Origin: Paracoccaceae bacterium Fryx2
GTDB lineage: Bacteria; Pseudomonadota; Alphaproteobacteria; Rhodobacterales; Rhodobacteraceae
Assembly (NCBI GenBank): GCA_032334235.1
Contig: JAVSGI010000003.1
Span: 868,001 to 932,000 of the forward strand
DNA length: 64,000 bases
Direction: 5' to 3'
In this document: piece after piece, positions 42,886 to 57,703 of the stretch
Layout: each line of letters starts with the position of its first letter
Position numbering within the stretch: the first letter of the stretch is position 1
Notes under the pieces: generated by a model
Database searches by the model: none
The model's input: only the letters and a program-made list of their open reading frames with translations
What the model was told of the DNA's origin: nothing
Program-made: the position numbers and the translations under genes

Positions 42886-43754
42886 CCGGCGCGCAAGCGG
42901 CGTTCACGAAACATGGTGTAAAGCCCGCTGCCAACCACGATGCAGGCCCCAAGCACCGTCCAGTGATCCGGCAGCGTGCCGAACGACAGCCAGCCCAGCA
43001 GAATGGCCCACAACAGCGCCATGTAGCGGAAGGGTGCCACAAAGCCGATGTCGCCGACCCGCATCGTCATCACCACGAACAGATAGCCCACGATCACCGC
43101 GACCGCCGCCCCGCCCAAGAGCAGCGCCTCGCGCAGCGCGACCGGGTCCCAGCCGGTGAAGGCCGTGCCCGCCAGCCCCATCACCGTGACCCAGACAGCC
43201 GACCAGATCGCGACCGTGACAGACGGCACCCCGGCCGACAGCCGCCGGGTGACCAGATCGCGCACCACCACGCAGGCTACCGAGGCCAGCCCCATCACCG
43301 ACCAGATGTCGAAGCCCCCCGTACCGGGGCGGATGATGATCAGCACCCCGACGAACCCCACCACGATCGCCGCCATCCGCCGCCAGCCCACCCTGTCGCC
43401 GAAGACCAGCGCACCGACCAGCGTTACCGCCAGCGGCAGCGACTGCATGATGGCCGAAAGGTTGGCCAGCGGCATGTGAACCAGCGCCGCCAGAAACAGG
43501 ATCGTGGCCCCCACCTCGGCAAGCGACCGGATCACCACGATCCGCCCGTCGCGCCCGCCGGGGATCAGCCGCAACCCGCCCATCAGCGCCACGATGACCG
43601 CCAGCATCACCAGCGTTGCCAGCCCCCGCAGGCTGATCGCCTCGAACAGCGGCAAGACCTGGGTCACCGCCTTCATGCAGCTGTCGTTGATGGTAAAGGC
43701 GGCCATCGCGATGTTCATGTAAAGCGCGCCGCGCATGTTGTCGGAAATCTGCAT
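42858..43754 (-). CDS. EamA/DMT family transporter, 3' end altered by IS21
   Basis: 298 residues with ten hydrophobic helices in two EamA repeats, the drug/metabolite transporter fold; substrate unknown. The last codons lie inside the IS element: after …ERRLRAG the reading runs into the IS tip and ends ADFAENGR. Joining the left flank to the right instead gives TNPAEA then TGA, which is surely the original end. Only six terminal residues changed, so the transporter may still work. Confidence 0.88.
   Translation of the reverse strand: MQISDNMRGALYMNIAMAAFTINDSCMKAVTQVLPLFEAISLRGLATLVMLAVIVALMGGLRLIPGGRDGRIVVIRSLAEVGATILFLAALVHMPLANLSAIMQSLPLAVTLVGALVFGDRVGWRRMAAIVVGFVGVLIIIRPGTGGFDIWSVMGLASVACVVVRDLVTRRLSAGVPSVTVAIWSAVWVTVMGLAGTAFTGWDPVALREALLLGGAAVAVIVGYLFVVMTMRVGDIGFVAPFRYMALLWAILLGWLSFGTLPDHWTVLGACIVVGSGLYTMFRERRLRAGADFAENGR
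42886..42893. repeat. right target-site duplication CCGGCGCG
   Basis: Exact copy of 40300-40307. Confidence 0.85.
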
Positions 43755-43835
43755 GATGCCGCTGGCCCCTGGTCACTGCCGCACAGATCTATCGTCGCCC
43801 GGTGCCCGGCGGAAGGGCAAAGAAAACCCGCCGCA

Positions 43836-45242
43836 TCAGTCGAGTGGCAAGGGTTGCCGAACCATGCGTCTGACAACGAACCGCTTTTCACCGTTGCCGT
43901 AAGGCACGGCCACCATGGCGCCTTGCGTGAAGCCCAAACCCGCCACGGTCACGCCCGGGGCGTCATCTGCGACGCCGAGAAGTTCGATGTCGGCAACCGG
44001 GGCATCATGGCCGACAAATTGCAGAACGTTCATCTTGCCGTTCTTCAATGACAGATTGCCAAGTAGCCAAATCGAGTCGGAAGCTACCACATCCCCGGGG
44101 CGGATGTGTGACAAGACCCTTGAAAAATCGGCATTCCGATAGCCCGGTGACACGAGGGAAGCATATGGCAGCGCAATGACGGCAAGAGCCCATAAACTGC
44201 AAAGAAGGAAAGATAGCCTTCCCTGCCCGCCAGAGTGAAGGTTTGCCCAGACTATTACCGTGAAGTACACCACCAAAGGCCAGGAAAACGGTACGAACCA
44301 ACGCCCCTTGAATTCCGTTGCATTCACGGCAACGGACAAGATCAAGGCCAGGAGTATTGCAATCAAGGCAGTCCAGCGCAGCAACTCAGGTTTCATGATC
44401 GGCTGCGAGGACGACCATTTGCGCCTCGCGAAGGCGAAACCGAGCAGGACCGCTCCCGGCAGGGCATAGACCCCGGCAAGCGCATCAGCAAAGTCGCCCG
44501 AAAGATGTAGAAAGTTCGCGAAACTCCGATCGGACACGATCGACAGCTTGTGAACGCTTCCCATCGTTCCCTTCATCAGCGTGGCGTAAAAGTAAAGTGC
44601 CGGAGAGGCCACGCTGATCGCCACGATTGCCGTCAAGACAAGACGCTGCGGATTGATTGACGTGCGCAGATCTTTCAGAAGGATTGCCGCCCCCACCAGT
44701 CCACCGATCAGGAAAACGAAGTTGAACTTGGATATCACCCCCAGTCCAAGCACAGCTCCGAAGACCAGGTAATCTATCCGCCGCCCATGCTGCGCTACCC
44801 GCAGGAATGTCAGCAATGCCACCGCCGACAGGCAAACCGCCAATACGCTGTGGGTCAGGGCGCGTTGGGATTCCCACAGAATGTCGGGCATGAGACCAAG
44901 CGACAACGTCCCAATGCAGGCAGCAGCGGCGGCAATCCCGGAGCCGCGCAGAAACCTGAATATGCAAAATAGTGTCGCGCTTAGAATCGAAGCCTTGAGT
45001 GCCGCAACGCTGAACAGATTTCGGCCAAATAATTCAGAAAATCCCCATTGAATCCAGTTGTAAAGCGGCGGTTGCGGCCCATAGCCGAAGTCAAGCGTTT
45101 GCGATTGCCAGAATGTTTCGGCCTCGTCAAGCTCCAGCGTGGGACCGATTGACAATCTCATGGCAAGCTGAATTGAGAAGTATAGAACGATCACAGCCGG
45201 GAAATAGCGGTCAATTCTGCGGTCGCTCAGGCCGTCAAACAT
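43836..45242 (-). CDS. GT39-like membrane glycosyltransferase, lower G+C
   Basis: 468 residues with about ten hydrophobic helices. D39-E40 in LELDEAETFWQSQTLDFGYGPQPPLYNW matches the PMT/ArnT-type first loop, as in the gene at 37716-39161, but overall the proteins differ. Start at MFDGLSDRR (45242); the earlier in-frame ATG codons add an unlikely basic tail. Base use is visibly less G+C-rich: 53% in 44281-44340 against 72% in 43201-43260 (counted by eye). No partner GT2 gene is adjacent. Probably acquired by transfer; acceptor unknown. Confidence 0.78.
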   Translation of the reverse strand: MFDGLSDRRIDRYFPAVIVLYFSIQLAMRLSIGPTLELDEAETFWQSQTLDFGYGPQPPLYNWIQWGFSELFGRNLFSVAALKASILSATLFCIFRFLRGSGIAAAAACIGTLSLGLMPDILWESQRALTHSVLAVCLSAVALLTFLRVAQHGRRIDYLVFGAVLGLGVISKFNFVFLIGGLVGAAILLKDLRTSINPQRLVLTAIVAISVASPALYFYATLMKGTMGSVHKLSIVSDRSFANFLHLSGDFADALAGVYALPGAVLLGFAFARRKWSSSQPIMKPELLRWTALIAILLALILSVAVNATEFKGRWFVPFSWPLVVYFTVIVWANLHSGGQGRLSFLLCSLWALAVIALPYASLVSPGYRNADFSRVLSHIRPGDVVASDSIWLLGNLSLKNGKMNVLQFVGHDAPVADIELLGVADDAPGVTVAGLGFTQGAMVAVPYGNGEKRFVVRRMVRQPLPLD

Positions 45243-45398
45243 CTTTCCACCGCTTTCAGGCTTTCGTGGACAAATGACCCGGTTCGGGAAGTTGCGCATT
45301 CCGCCAGACGGCTTGTCAATTGATTGTCGTGTCCGCTTCGCGATGCGCGATCGGCCTGCGACCGAGGCCATGAATTCCACGAGAAGCTTCTCGGCAAA

Positions 45399-45426
45399 GA
45401 GCCCCGCACCTGGTCGGGCGGGGCTC
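45399..45426 (-). terminator. terminator after rpoC
   Basis: Perfect 9-bp stem GAGCCCCGC (45399-45407)/GCGGGGCTC (45418-45426), 10-base loop, then TTTGCC on the minus strand, 24 bp after the rpoC stop. Confidence 0.65.
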
Positions 45427-45450
45427 CATTGTTCTCACATCTGTCAGGTC

Positions 45451-49695
<4,245 letters not shown>

Positions 49696-49731
49696 TTCAT
49701 CTTCCCAATTGAAGGGCTGCGGTCAGAGGGT

Positions 49732-49787
49732 GAGGGCCAAATTCCTTGAAAGGAATTTGCAAAAATCTTGAAAGATTTTTGGTCCTC
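49732..49787 (-). repeat. double-hairpin palindromic element between rpoB and rpoC
   Basis: Outer arms GAGGGCC (49732-49738)/GGTCCTC (49781-49787, one G-U pair) enclose AAATTCCTT/AAGGAATTT (49739-49758) and AAAAATCTT/AAGATTTTT (49761-49780). The right arm includes the rpoB stop codon. Same plan as 2449-2502; read on the minus strand both begin GGACCAAAAATCTT and continue YCAAGATTTTTGCAA. Confidence 0.75.
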
Positions 49788-52700
49788 ACTCCTCCTCCGC
49801 ATCCAGGAGTTCCATGTTGAGGCCGAGGCCACGCACTTCCTTGACCAGAACGTTGAACGATTCCGGGACACCCGCCTCGAAATTGTCTTCGCCCTTGACG
49901 ATGGATTCGTAGACCTTGGTCCGGCCCGCCACGTCGTCCGACTTGACGGTCAGCATTTCCTGCAGGGTGTAGGCGGCGCCATAGGCTTCCAGCGCCCAGA
50001 CCTCCATTTCCCCCAGACGCTGACCACCGAACTGCGCCTTGCCGCCCAGCGGTTGCTGGGTCACGAGGCTGTAGGGTCCGGTCGAGCGGGCGTGCAGCTT
50101 GTCGTCCACCAGGTGGTGGAGTTTCAGCATGTATTTCACGCCCACGGTCACCTTGCGCGCAAACTGCTCGCCGGTGCGGCCATCGAACACCACCGACTGG
50201 CCCGAGGTGTCGAACCCGGCCCGCACCAGCGCGTCGTTCACGTCGGCTTCCTTCGCCCCGTCGAACACCGGCGAGGCAATCGGAACGCCCTTGGTCACGT
50301 TGCTGGCCAATTCGACCAGATCGGCGTCGTTGCGGTCGGCGAAGGCGTCCTGATAGGTCTCGTCACCGTAGGCCAGGCGCATCGCTTCCTTGACCGGGGT
50401 CAGGTCGCCCGACCGGCGGTAGTCGCGCAGCGCATCGTCGATCTTGATGCCCAGACCGCGCGCGGCCCAGCCCATGTGGGTTTCGAGAATCTGCCCGACG
50501 TTCATCCGGCTGGGCACGCCCAGCGGGTTGAGGCAGAAATCGACCGGCGTGCCGTCCGCGAGGAACGGCATGTCCTCCATCGGCACCACCTTGGAGATCA
50601 CGCCCTTGTTGCCGTGACGCCCGGCCATCTTGTCGCCCGGTTGCAGCTTGCGCTTCACCGCGACGAACACCTTGACCATTTTCATGACACCCGGAGGCAG
50701 ATCGTCGCCACGGCGGACCTTTTCCACCTTGTCTTCGAACCGGTGCTCCAGCGCGCGCTTCTGCTGCTCGAACTGGTCGTGCAGGGCCTCGACTTCCTTG
50801 GCGTCGGATTCTTCACCCAGCGCCAGTTGCCAGTATTGCCCGCGCGACAGCGTGGAAAGCAGCTCCTCGTTGATCTCGGAACCGGCCTTCACGCCTTTCG
50901 GCCCCTTCACGGCAACCTTGCCCATGATGAGGGTCTTCAGGCGCGAATAGATGTTCCGCTCCAGGATCGCCAGTTCGTCGTCGCGGTCCCGCGCCAGACG
51001 TTCGACTTCTTCACGCTCGATCTGGAGCGCGCGTTCGTCCTTGTCGACGCCGTGCCGGTTGAACACCCGCACTTCGACGATGGTGCCGTAAGCCCCCGGC
51101 GGCAGGCGCAGCGAGGTGTCGCGCACGTCCGACGCCTTTTCGCCGAAGATGGCGCGCAGCAGCTTTTCTTCCGGCGTCATCGGGCTTTCGCCCTTGGGGG
51201 TGATCTTGCCCACCAGAATGTCGCCCGGCTGCACTTCGGCGCCGATATATACGATCCCGGCCTCGTCGAGGTTGCGCAAGGCTTCCTCGCCGACGTTCGG
51301 GATGTCGCGGGTGATCTCTTCCGGCCCCAGTTTCGTGTCACGCGCCGCCACTTCGTATTCCTCGATGTGGATCGAGGTGAACACGTCGTCGCGCAGGATG
51401 CGTTCGGAAATCAGGATCGAGTCTTCATAGTTGTAGCCATTCCACGGCATGAAGGCGACGACGATGTTCCGGCCAAGCGCCAGTTCACCCATGTCGGTGC
51501 AGGGGCCGTCGGCCACCACCTCGCCACGCGTCACCACATCGCCCACCTTCACCAGGGGGCGCTGGTTGATGCACGACGACTGGTTCGACCGCTTGAACTT
51601 GCGCAGACGGTAGATGTCGACGCCCGGTTCGCCCGGGTCCAGCATCTCGGTGGCGCGCACCACGATCCGCGTTGCGTCCACCTGGTCGATCACGCCGGCC
51701 CGGCGCGCCATGATGGCGGCGCCAGAGTCGCGGGCCACGACGGCCTCGATCCCGGTGCCGACGAACGGCGCATCCGATTGCAGCAGCGGCACCGCCTGAC
51801 GCTGCATGTTGGACCCCATCAGCGCCCGGTTGGCGTCGTCGTTTTCCAGGAACGGGATCAGCGAGGCCGCGACCGAAACCAGCTGCTTCGGCGACACGTC
51901 GATCAGGTCGATGGCCTCCGACGGGTTCAGCATGAATTCCCCGGCTTTCCGCGAGGAAATCAGGTCATCGGTGAAACGCCCTTCGGCGTCCTGCGCCGCG
52001 TTGGCCTGCGCCACGGTGTGGCGCATTTCCTCGGTGGCCGACATGTAGACGACCTCGTCGGTCACCTTGCCGTCGATCACCTTGCGATACGGGGTCTCGA
52101 TGAAGCCGTACTTGTTCACGCGGGCAAACGTGGCCAGCGAGTTGATCAGGCCGATGTTCTGGCCTTCGGGCGTTTCGATCGGACACATCCGGCCATAGTG
52201 GGTGGGGTGAACGTCGCGGACTTCGAAGCCCGCGCGTTCCCGCGTCAGACCGCCCGGCCCGAGGGCAGACAGGCGGCGCTTGTGCGTCACCTCCGACAGC
52301 GGGTTGGTCTGGTCCATGAACTGGCTAAGCTGGCTGGAGCCGAAGAATTCCCGCACCGCCGCCGCCGCCGGTTTGGCGTTGATCAGGTCTTGCGGCATGA
52401 TCGTGTCGATTTCCACCGACGACATGCGCTCCTTGATCGCCCGTTCCATCCGCAGAAGGCCGACGCGGTACTGGTTCTCCATCAGCTCGCCGACCGAGCG
52501 CACCCGGCGGTTGCCGAGGTGGTCGATGTCGTCGATCTCGCCCTTGCCGTCGCGCAGTTCGGTCAGCGCCTTGATGCAGGCGATGATATCTTCGCGGCTC
52601 AGGGTGCGCTGCGTGTCGGGCGCATCCAGCACCAGACGCATGTTCATCTTAACCCGGCCCACGGCCGACAGGTCGTAGCGTTCGCTGTCGAAGAACAGCG

Positions 52701-53919
52701 TGTCGAACAGCTGGCTGGCGGCCTCGACCGTCGGCGGCTCGCCCGGGCGCATCACGCGATAGATGTCCATCAGCGCGGTGTCGCGACCCATGTTCTTGTC
52801 GGCGGCCATGGTGTTGCGGATGTAGGGGCCGACGTTGACGTTGTCGATGTCGAGCACCGGAATCTCGGTGATGCCCTGATCGAGCAACACCTTCAGCGTG
52901 CCACCCTTCACGCCGCCGTCGCGGTCGTATTCCATCGTCAGCTCGTCACCGGCCTCGACATAGATCTCGCCGGTCTGCTCGTTGATGATGTCTTTCGCCA
53001 CATAGCGGCCAAGGATCTGGTCGAACGGCAGCAGCAGGTCGGCCACATTGCCCGCGTCGATCAGTTGCTTGACCATGCGCGGCGTCATCTTGTCGCCCGC
53101 CTTGCAGATCACCTCGCCGGTGGCCGCATCGACGATGTCATAGGTCGGCCGCGTGCCGCGCACCCGTTCGGGGAAGAACTTGGTGACCCAGCCCTTGTTC
53201 TTGACGTGGTGGAACATCACGGTTTCGTAATAGGCGTCCATGATCTGCTCCTGCCCCATGCCCAGGGCATAGAGCAGCGTCGTCACCGGCAGCTTGCGGC
53301 GACGGTCGATCCGGGCAAACACGATGTCCTTGGCGTCGAACTCGAAATCGAGCCACGACCCACGGTAGGGAATGATCCGGCAGGCAAACAGCAGCTTGCC
53401 CGAGGAATGGGTCTTGCCCTTGTCATGGTCGAAGAACACGCCGGGCGAGCGGTGCATCTGGCTGACGATCACCCTTTCGGTGCCGTTCACCACGAAGGTG
53501 CCGTTGGAGGTCATCAGGGGCATGTCGCCCATGTAGACGTCCTGTTCCTTGATGTCCTTGACCGACCGCGCGCCGGTGGTTTCATCGACATCGAACACGA
53601 TCAGGCGCAGCGTCACCTTCAGCGGCGCGGCATAGGTCATGTCGCGGCTCTGGCACTCGTCAACGTCGTATTTCGGCTTTTCAAGCTCGTATTTCACGAA
53701 CTCCAGAACCGAGGTCTCGTTGAAGTCCTTGATCGGGAACACCGACTGGAACACGCCCTGAATCCCGTCGCCATCGGTCGGCTTGGGGCCGTCGCCGGAC
53801 TTCAGGAACAGGTCGTAAGAAGATTTCTGAACCTCGATAAGGTTCGGCATCTCGAGGACTTCACGGATTTTGCCGAAGTATCTGCGGATACGCTTCTGGC
53901 CGACGTAGCTCTGAGACAT
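49786..53919 (-). CDS. rpoB: DNA-directed RNA polymerase subunit beta
   Basis: 1377 residues. The rifampicin region [28 protein letters not shown] is wild-type-like at the usual resistance positions (D, H and S present). C-terminal [19 protein letters not shown] is typical. ATG 53919 ([16 protein letters not shown]) has AGGTGA eight bases upstream and is preferred to the ATG four codons earlier. Confidence 0.98.
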   Translation of the reverse strand: MSQSYVGQKRIRRYFGKIREVLEMPNLIEVQKSSYDLFLKSGDGPKPTDGDGIQGVFQSVFPIKDFNETSVLEFVKYELEKPKYDVDECQSRDMTYAAPLKVTLRLIVFDVDETTGARSVKDIKEQDVYMGDMPLMTSNGTFVVNGTERVIVSQMHRSPGVFFDHDKGKTHSSGKLLFACRIIPYRGSWLDFEFDAKDIVFARIDRRRKLPVTTLLYALGMGQEQIMDAYYETVMFHHVKNKGWVTKFFPERVRGTRPTYDIVDAATGEVICKAGDKMTPRMVKQLIDAGNVADLLLPFDQILGRYVAKDIINEQTGEIYVEAGDELTMEYDRDGGVKGGTLKVLLDQGITEIPVLDIDNVNVGPYIRNTMAADKNMGRDTALMDIYRVMRPGEPPTVEAASQLFDTLFFDSERYDLSAVGRVKMNMRLVLDAPDTQRTLSREDIIACIKALTELRDGKGEIDDIDHLGNRRVRSVGELMENQYRVGLLRMERAIKERMSSVEIDTIMPQDLINAKPAAAAVREFFGSSQLSQFMDQTNPLSEVTHKRRLSALGPGGLTRERAGFEVRDVHPTHYGRMCPIETPEGQNIGLINSLATFARVNKYGFIETPYRKVIDGKVTDEVVYMSATEEMRHTVAQANAAQDAEGRFTDDLISSRKAGEFMLNPSEAIDLIDVSPKQLVSVAASLIPFLENDDANRALMGSNMQRQAVPLLQSDAPFVGTGIEAVVARDSGAAIMARRAGVIDQVDATRIVVRATEMLDPGEPGVDIYRLRKFKRSNQSSCINQRPLVKVGDVVTRGEVVADGPCTDMGELALGRNIVVAFMPWNGYNYEDSILISERILRDDVFTSIHIEEYEVAARDTKLGPEEITRDIPNVGEEALRNLDEAGIVYIGAEVQPGDILVGKITPKGESPMTPEEKLLRAIFGEKASDVRDTSLRLPPGAYGTIVEVRVFNRHGVDKDERALQIEREEVERLARDRDDELAILERNIYSRLKTLIMGKVAVKGPKGVKAGSEINEELLSTLSRGQYWQLALGEESDAKEVEALHDQFEQQKRALEHRFEDKVEKVRRGDDLPPGVMKMVKVFVAVKRKLQPGDKMAGRHGNKGVISKVVPMEDMPFLADGTPVDFCLNPLGVPSRMNVGQILETHMGWAARGLGIKIDDALRDYRRSGDLTPVKEAMRLAYGDETYQDAFADRNDADLVELASNVTKGVPIASPVFDGAKEADVNDALVRAGFDTSGQSVVFDGRTGEQFARKVTVGVKYMLKLHHLVDDKLHARSTGPYSLVTQQPLGGKAQFGGQRLGEMEVWALEAYGAAYTLQEMLTVKSDDVAGRTKVYESIVKGEDNFEAGVPESFNVLVKEVRGLGLNMELLDAEEE

Positions 53920-54175
53920 GCTCGAAGTCACCTTTCATCATTCGCGGGCGCGCACCGTCGGGGCTACGGGGCATCGCCGCTTGCGAAGCAGGGGGTAAGG
54001 TTCCATTCATGCCACCCGTCCCACCGGCTGGCTCCCGAACCTCGAACCGCGCCTTGGAAGGGGCTTGTGATCAAGCCGCTGCCAAAACCGGTTCCGTCAG
54101 ACGCAGAAGGCCGGGCCCGAATTGCTTCGGACCCAGCCGGGTCTCAAAGGGTGGACGCCACCGGCATCCGCCCGA

Positions 54176-54550
54176 TTACTTCAGCTCGACTTTCGCACCG
54201 GCGTCTTCGAGCTTCTTCTTGAAGCCTTCGGCGTCGGCTTTGGTGACGCCTTCCTTGACCTTGCCACCGGCTTCGACCATGTCCTTGGCTTCTTTCAGCC
54301 CAAGACCGGTGATCGCACGGACTTCCTTGATCACGTTGATCTTGTTCGGGCCGGCTTCCAGCAGCACGACATCGAATTCGGTCTGCTCTTCCACCGGGGC
54401 GGCGGCGGCAGCGGCCGGACCAGCGACCATCACGGCGCCGCCAGCGGCGGGCTCGATGCCATACTTGTCCTTCAGGATGGTTTTCAGTTCTTGCGCTTGC
54501 AGAAGGGTCAGACCGACGATGTCTTCCGCGAGTTTGTTCAGATCAGCCAT
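54176..54550 (-). CDS. rplL: 50S ribosomal protein L7/L12
   Basis: 124 residues: N-terminal dimerisation helices, Ala-rich hinge ([20 protein letters not shown]) and C-terminal domain [25 protein letters not shown] 256-bp gap to rpoB contains no gene; a small GGCTTG/CAAGCC hairpin is near 54063-54078. Confidence 0.97.
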   Translation of the reverse strand: MADLNKLAEDIVGLTLLQAQELKTILKDKYGIEPAAGGAVMVAGPAAAAAAPVEEQTEFDVVLLEAGPNKINVIKEVRAITGLGLKEAKDMVEAGGKVKEGVTKADAEGFKKKLEDAGAKVELK

Positions 54551-54618
54551 TTTCTGTTCCGTTCCATTAAGATGGGTTCCAACGAGGTGGGGTCAACCCA
54601 CGCAGGTCGTGAGATTGC

Positions 54619-55134
54619 TCAAGCGGCTTCCCGCTCCTCCAGGGTGGAGAGGATGCCGGCGATAGCCGCAGCAGGCGCGCCAATGGCCCCGGCGATGCTC
54701 GACGCGGGCGCACCGATGCACGAAACGATCTGAGCAAGCAGCTCTTCACGCGACGGCATGGCGGCCACGGCTTTCACACCGGCCGGATCCAGAACCACGT
54801 TGCCCATCGCCCCGCCAAGAATAACGAACTTTTCGTTGGTCTTGGCATAGGCTTCCGTGACCTTCGCCGCAGCGACGGGGTCCTCGGAATAGGCAAGCAC
54901 GGTCATGCCCGTCAGAAGTTCACCCATGCCTTGGCCGGGTTTGCCTTCAAGGGCGATTCTGGCGAGCTTGTTCTTGGCGACGCGTACGGACCCGCCTACT
55001 TCACGCATCTTTGCGCGCAGGGCCTGCATCTGAGCAACCGTGATACCTGCGTAGTGTGCTACCACGACCACGCCAGAGCTTTCGAAGATCTGGCCGAGTT
55101 CGTCGACCACTTTCTCTTTCTGGGCTCTATCCAC
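54619..55134 (-). CDS. rplJ: 50S ribosomal protein L10
   Basis: 171 residues; anchors L7/L12 dimers. The start is GTG 55134 ([17 protein letters not shown] read as Met), because GGAG is 7 bases upstream and family members begin at this point; the ATG far upstream in the same frame would run through the leader. Confidence 0.93.
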   Translation of the reverse strand: MDRAQKEKVVDELGQIFESSGVVVVAHYAGITVAQMQALRAKMREVGGSVRVAKNKLARIALEGKPGQGMGELLTGMTVLAYSEDPVAAAKVTEAYAKTNEKFVILGGAMGNVVLDPAGVKAVAAMPSREELLAQIVSCIGAPASSIAGAIGAPAAAIAGILSTLEEREAA

Positions 55135-55406
55135 AGTTTCACTCCAAGGTTGGGGGTTTCCCCCCGGCTCATGTATGCCCCGGAAAAGGGGGCGTTCGGG
55201 TCCGTGACAAGGTCCCGAGGCCAGAACCACCCGAGGAAACCCCCGAACAATCCGTCTCGTTCCCCATCTCAGGCAGGAAATTAAGGCCGCATGGCCACCC
55301 ACCGTCTCGGACAGGACAGGGCGGTTCCTTGCGGGCCGCCCCGCCATTCACCCGACCCGAGGGCCGGAGAATTTCGCAAGGTGCGCAATGCTGCGCACCC
55401 CTTGTG
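55135..55406 (-). promoter_or_regulatory. rplJ leader region
   Basis: 272 bp between rplA and rplJ without a gene. It opens with the hairpin at 55380-55399 and contains several G-rich complementary segments near 55150-55230. L10 of many bacteria represses its own mRNA through such a leader; the consensus fold was not verified here. Confidence 0.4.
55380..55399 (-). terminator. hairpin between rplA and rplJ
   Basis: Perfect 8-bp stem GGTGCGCA (55380-55387)/TGCGCACC (55392-55399), 4-base loop, then TTGCGAAATTC on the minus strand, 7 bp after the rplA stop. Weak terminator or attenuator, similar to the one after rpoA. Confidence 0.5.
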
Positions 55407-56105
55407 TCAGCGCGCGGTGGCCGACGTCAGGTCCACGGTCACGCCGGGGCCCATGGTCGAGGACAGCGACACCTTCTTGAGGTACGAGCCCTTGGCACCC
55501 GACGGCTTGGCGCGCGTCACGGCTTCCACGAAGGCGCGCACGTTCTGCGCCAGCTTGTCGTCGTCGAACGAGATCTTGCCGACACCGGCATGGATAACGC
55601 CGGCCTTCTCGACCTTGAACTGCACTTCGCCGCCCTTGGCATTGCCCACGGCGCCCGCCACGTCCATCGTCACGGTCCCGACCTTGGGGTTCGGCATCAG
55701 GTTGCGCGGCCCGAGAATCTTGCCCAGACGGCCGACCAGCGGCATCATGTCCGGCGTTGCGATGCAACGGTCGAACTCGATCTTGCCGCCCTGGATGGCT
55801 TCCATCAGGTCTTCGGCGCCAACGATGTCGGCCCCGGCCTTCTTGGCCTCGTCAGCCTTCAGGCCGCGTGCAAAGACCGCGACGCGAACCGTCTTGCCCG
55901 TGCCGTTCGGCAGGGTGACCACGCCACGCACCATCTGGTCGGCGTGACGCGGGTCAACCCCGAGGTTCATCGCGATTTCCAGCGTCTCGTCGAACTTGGC
56001 CGAAGCCGCCTTCTTGATCAGCGCCACAGCAGCCTCGACCGAGATCAGGTCTTTGGCGACAAAGGCTTCCCGCGCGACGCGGGTACGTTTTCCAAGCTTT
56101 GCCAT
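55407..56105 (-). CDS. rplA: 50S ribosomal protein L1
   Basis: 232 residues: [15 protein letters not shown] start, [15 protein letters not shown] and C-terminal [15 protein letters not shown]. In E. coli L1 represses rplK-rplA translation. Confidence 0.97.
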   Translation of the reverse strand: MAKLGKRTRVAREAFVAKDLISVEAAVALIKKAASAKFDETLEIAMNLGVDPRHADQMVRGVVTLPNGTGKTVRVAVFARGLKADEAKKAGADIVGAEDLMEAIQGGKIEFDRCIATPDMMPLVGRLGKILGPRNLMPNPKVGTVTMDVAGAVGNAKGGEVQFKVEKAGVIHAGVGKISFDDDKLAQNVRAFVEAVTRAKPSGAKGSYLKKVSLSSTMGPGVTVDLTSATAR

Positions 56106-56108
56106 GAC

Positions 56109-56561
56109 TTACCCCTTGACCTCGATACCGCAGGATCTCGCCGAGCCCAGAATGGTCTGCATCGCGGCCTCGATCGAGGTGGCGTTCAGATCCTTCATCT
56201 TGGCTTCGGCAATGGCGCGGATCTGCGCCACGGTGACCGAACCGGCAACAGTATGCCCCGGCTTGACCGACCCCTTGGCGCGGTTGCGCTTGCCGACCTG
56301 CGGCAGGCCCGCGGCCTTCTTCAGCATGAACGAAGCAGGCGCCGTCTTGAATTCCAGGCTGAACGACTTGTCCTGGTAATAGGTGATGATCACCGGCGTG
56401 GGCGTGCCGGGTTCAAGGTCGGCGGTCTTCGCGTTGAATTCCTTCACGAAGGCCATGATGTTCAGGCCGCGCTGGCCCAGGGCCGGGCCGACCGGCGGCG
56501 ACGGGTTGGCTTGCGCCGCCTTGACTTGCAGCTTCAGGCTGCCGATGACTTTCTTGGCCAT
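56109..56561 (-). CDS. rplK: 50S ribosomal protein L11
   Basis: 150 residues: [27 protein letters not shown] (thiostrepton-site domain) and C-terminal [34 protein letters not shown]. Separated from rplA by 3 bp. Confidence 0.97.
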   Translation of the reverse strand: MAKKVIGSLKLQVKAAQANPSPPVGPALGQRGLNIMAFVKEFNAKTADLEPGTPTPVIITYYQDKSFSLEFKTAPASFMLKKAAGLPQVGKRNRAKGSVKPGHTVAGSVTVAQIRAIAEAKMKDLNATSIEAAMQTILGSARSCGIEVKG

Positions 56562-56683
56562 GTGGCCTCTCCTCTTTTCACCGTTGTTCCGCGACTTGCG
56601 GAGACCCCGCGTATCCGGGATCAGGTTTAGTGGTCCGGTCCGTCATGGCCTTGCGGCCACGCTCGCCTCCCACGCGATGCACG

Positions 56684-57217
56684 TCAGGTGTTTTTCGACA
56701 CCTGCGTGAATTCCAGTTCGACCGGGGTCGCCCGGCCGAAGATCGACACGGTCACCTTCAGGCGGCTGTGGTCTTCGTCCACATCTTCCACCATGCCCGA
56801 AAAGCCCTCGAACGGGCCGTCGGTGACCTGCACCAGCTCGCCGATCTCGAACCGGATCAGGTTGCGGGGCGCTTCAAGCCCTTCCTCGACACGGTTCAGG
56901 ATAGCGTTCACCTCGGCGTCGCGCATCGGCATCGGCTTGCCCTGCGGACCAAGAAATCCCGTGACGCGGTTGATCGACGAAATCAGGTGATAGCCGCGGC
57001 TGCTCATTTCCATGCGCACCAGCACATAGCCCGGCATGAAACGGCGCTCGGACGTGACCTTCTTGCCGCGGCGGACCTCGATCACTTCCTCGGTCGGAAC
57101 CATGACCTCTTCGATCTCGTCCTCGAGCCCGGCATCGGCCACGGCCTGCTTGATCTGCTCGGCGATCTTCTTCTCGAAGTTCGAGAGAACGCTCACCGAA
57201 TACCACCGCTTGGCCAT
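56684..57217 (-). CDS. nusG: transcription termination/antitermination factor NusG
   Basis: 177 residues. NGN domain (KRWYSVSVLSNFEKKIAEQIK… RRFMPGYVLVRMEM) and KOW domain (GELVQVTDGPFEGFSGMVEDVDEDHSRLKVTVSIFGR). Binds RNA polymerase, Rho and S10. Spaced 181 bp from secE. Confidence 0.96.
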   Translation of the reverse strand: MAKRWYSVSVLSNFEKKIAEQIKQAVADAGLEDEIEEVMVPTEEVIEVRRGKKVTSERRFMPGYVLVRMEMSSRGYHLISSINRVTGFLGPQGKPMPMRDAEVNAILNRVEEGLEAPRNLIRFEIGELVQVTDGPFEGFSGMVEDVDEDHSRLKVTVSIFGRATPVELEFTQVSKNT

Positions 57218-57398
57218 GCCTCAGTCACCTTTCCATCCAGAGGCACATCCCCCGGAGCTTGTCTTTTTCCAGCGGTTTATCCGCAAGTTTCCGGAACAAA
57301 AAACAGCGCGCAACCGAATCGCTGCACGCCTGTTCCCGTCAATGAGAGGCCCGGATACAGGTCCGCCCTCGCAAATTCAAGCGAAAAGGCGGCGGCCG

Positions 57399-57596
57399 TC
57401 AGCCGAAGCTGTTCAGCACGGCGCTCAGCCCGCTGCGGATCGCCAGATCCACCAGCGAAAAGAACGTGGCGGTCAGCGCGGCCATGATGAACACCATGAT
57501 GGTGGTCAGAACCACTTCCCGCCGCGACGGCCAGATCACCTTGGCGATTTCGCCGCGCGTCTGCTGGATGAACTGGAGGGGGTTCGCCTTTGCCAT
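57399..57596 (-). CDS. secE: preprotein translocase subunit SecE
   Basis: 65 residues, the short single-helix form: amphipathic NPLQFIQQTRGEIAKVIWPSRREVVLTT followed by one membrane helix. Downstream of tRNA-Trp and upstream of nusG, the standard order. Confidence 0.95.
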   Translation of the reverse strand: MAKANPLQFIQQTRGEIAKVIWPSRREVVLTTIMVFIMAALTATFFSLVDLAIRSGLSAVLNSFG

Positions 57597-57703
57597 CGTC
57601 TCGTCCTGACATCTCGTTCGTTCGGGGGCAGATACGTGCTTTCTCGGCCGGAATCAAGCCCGGCAGCCACCGCGGCCCGCATTGCGCATCTGACGGAAAG
57701 GCT

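Noticed and set aside
49768-54222. Long plus-strand open frame opposite rpoB and rplL
   Set aside because: Antisense shadow of rpoB in high-G+C DNA, spanning several genes and intergenic regions.
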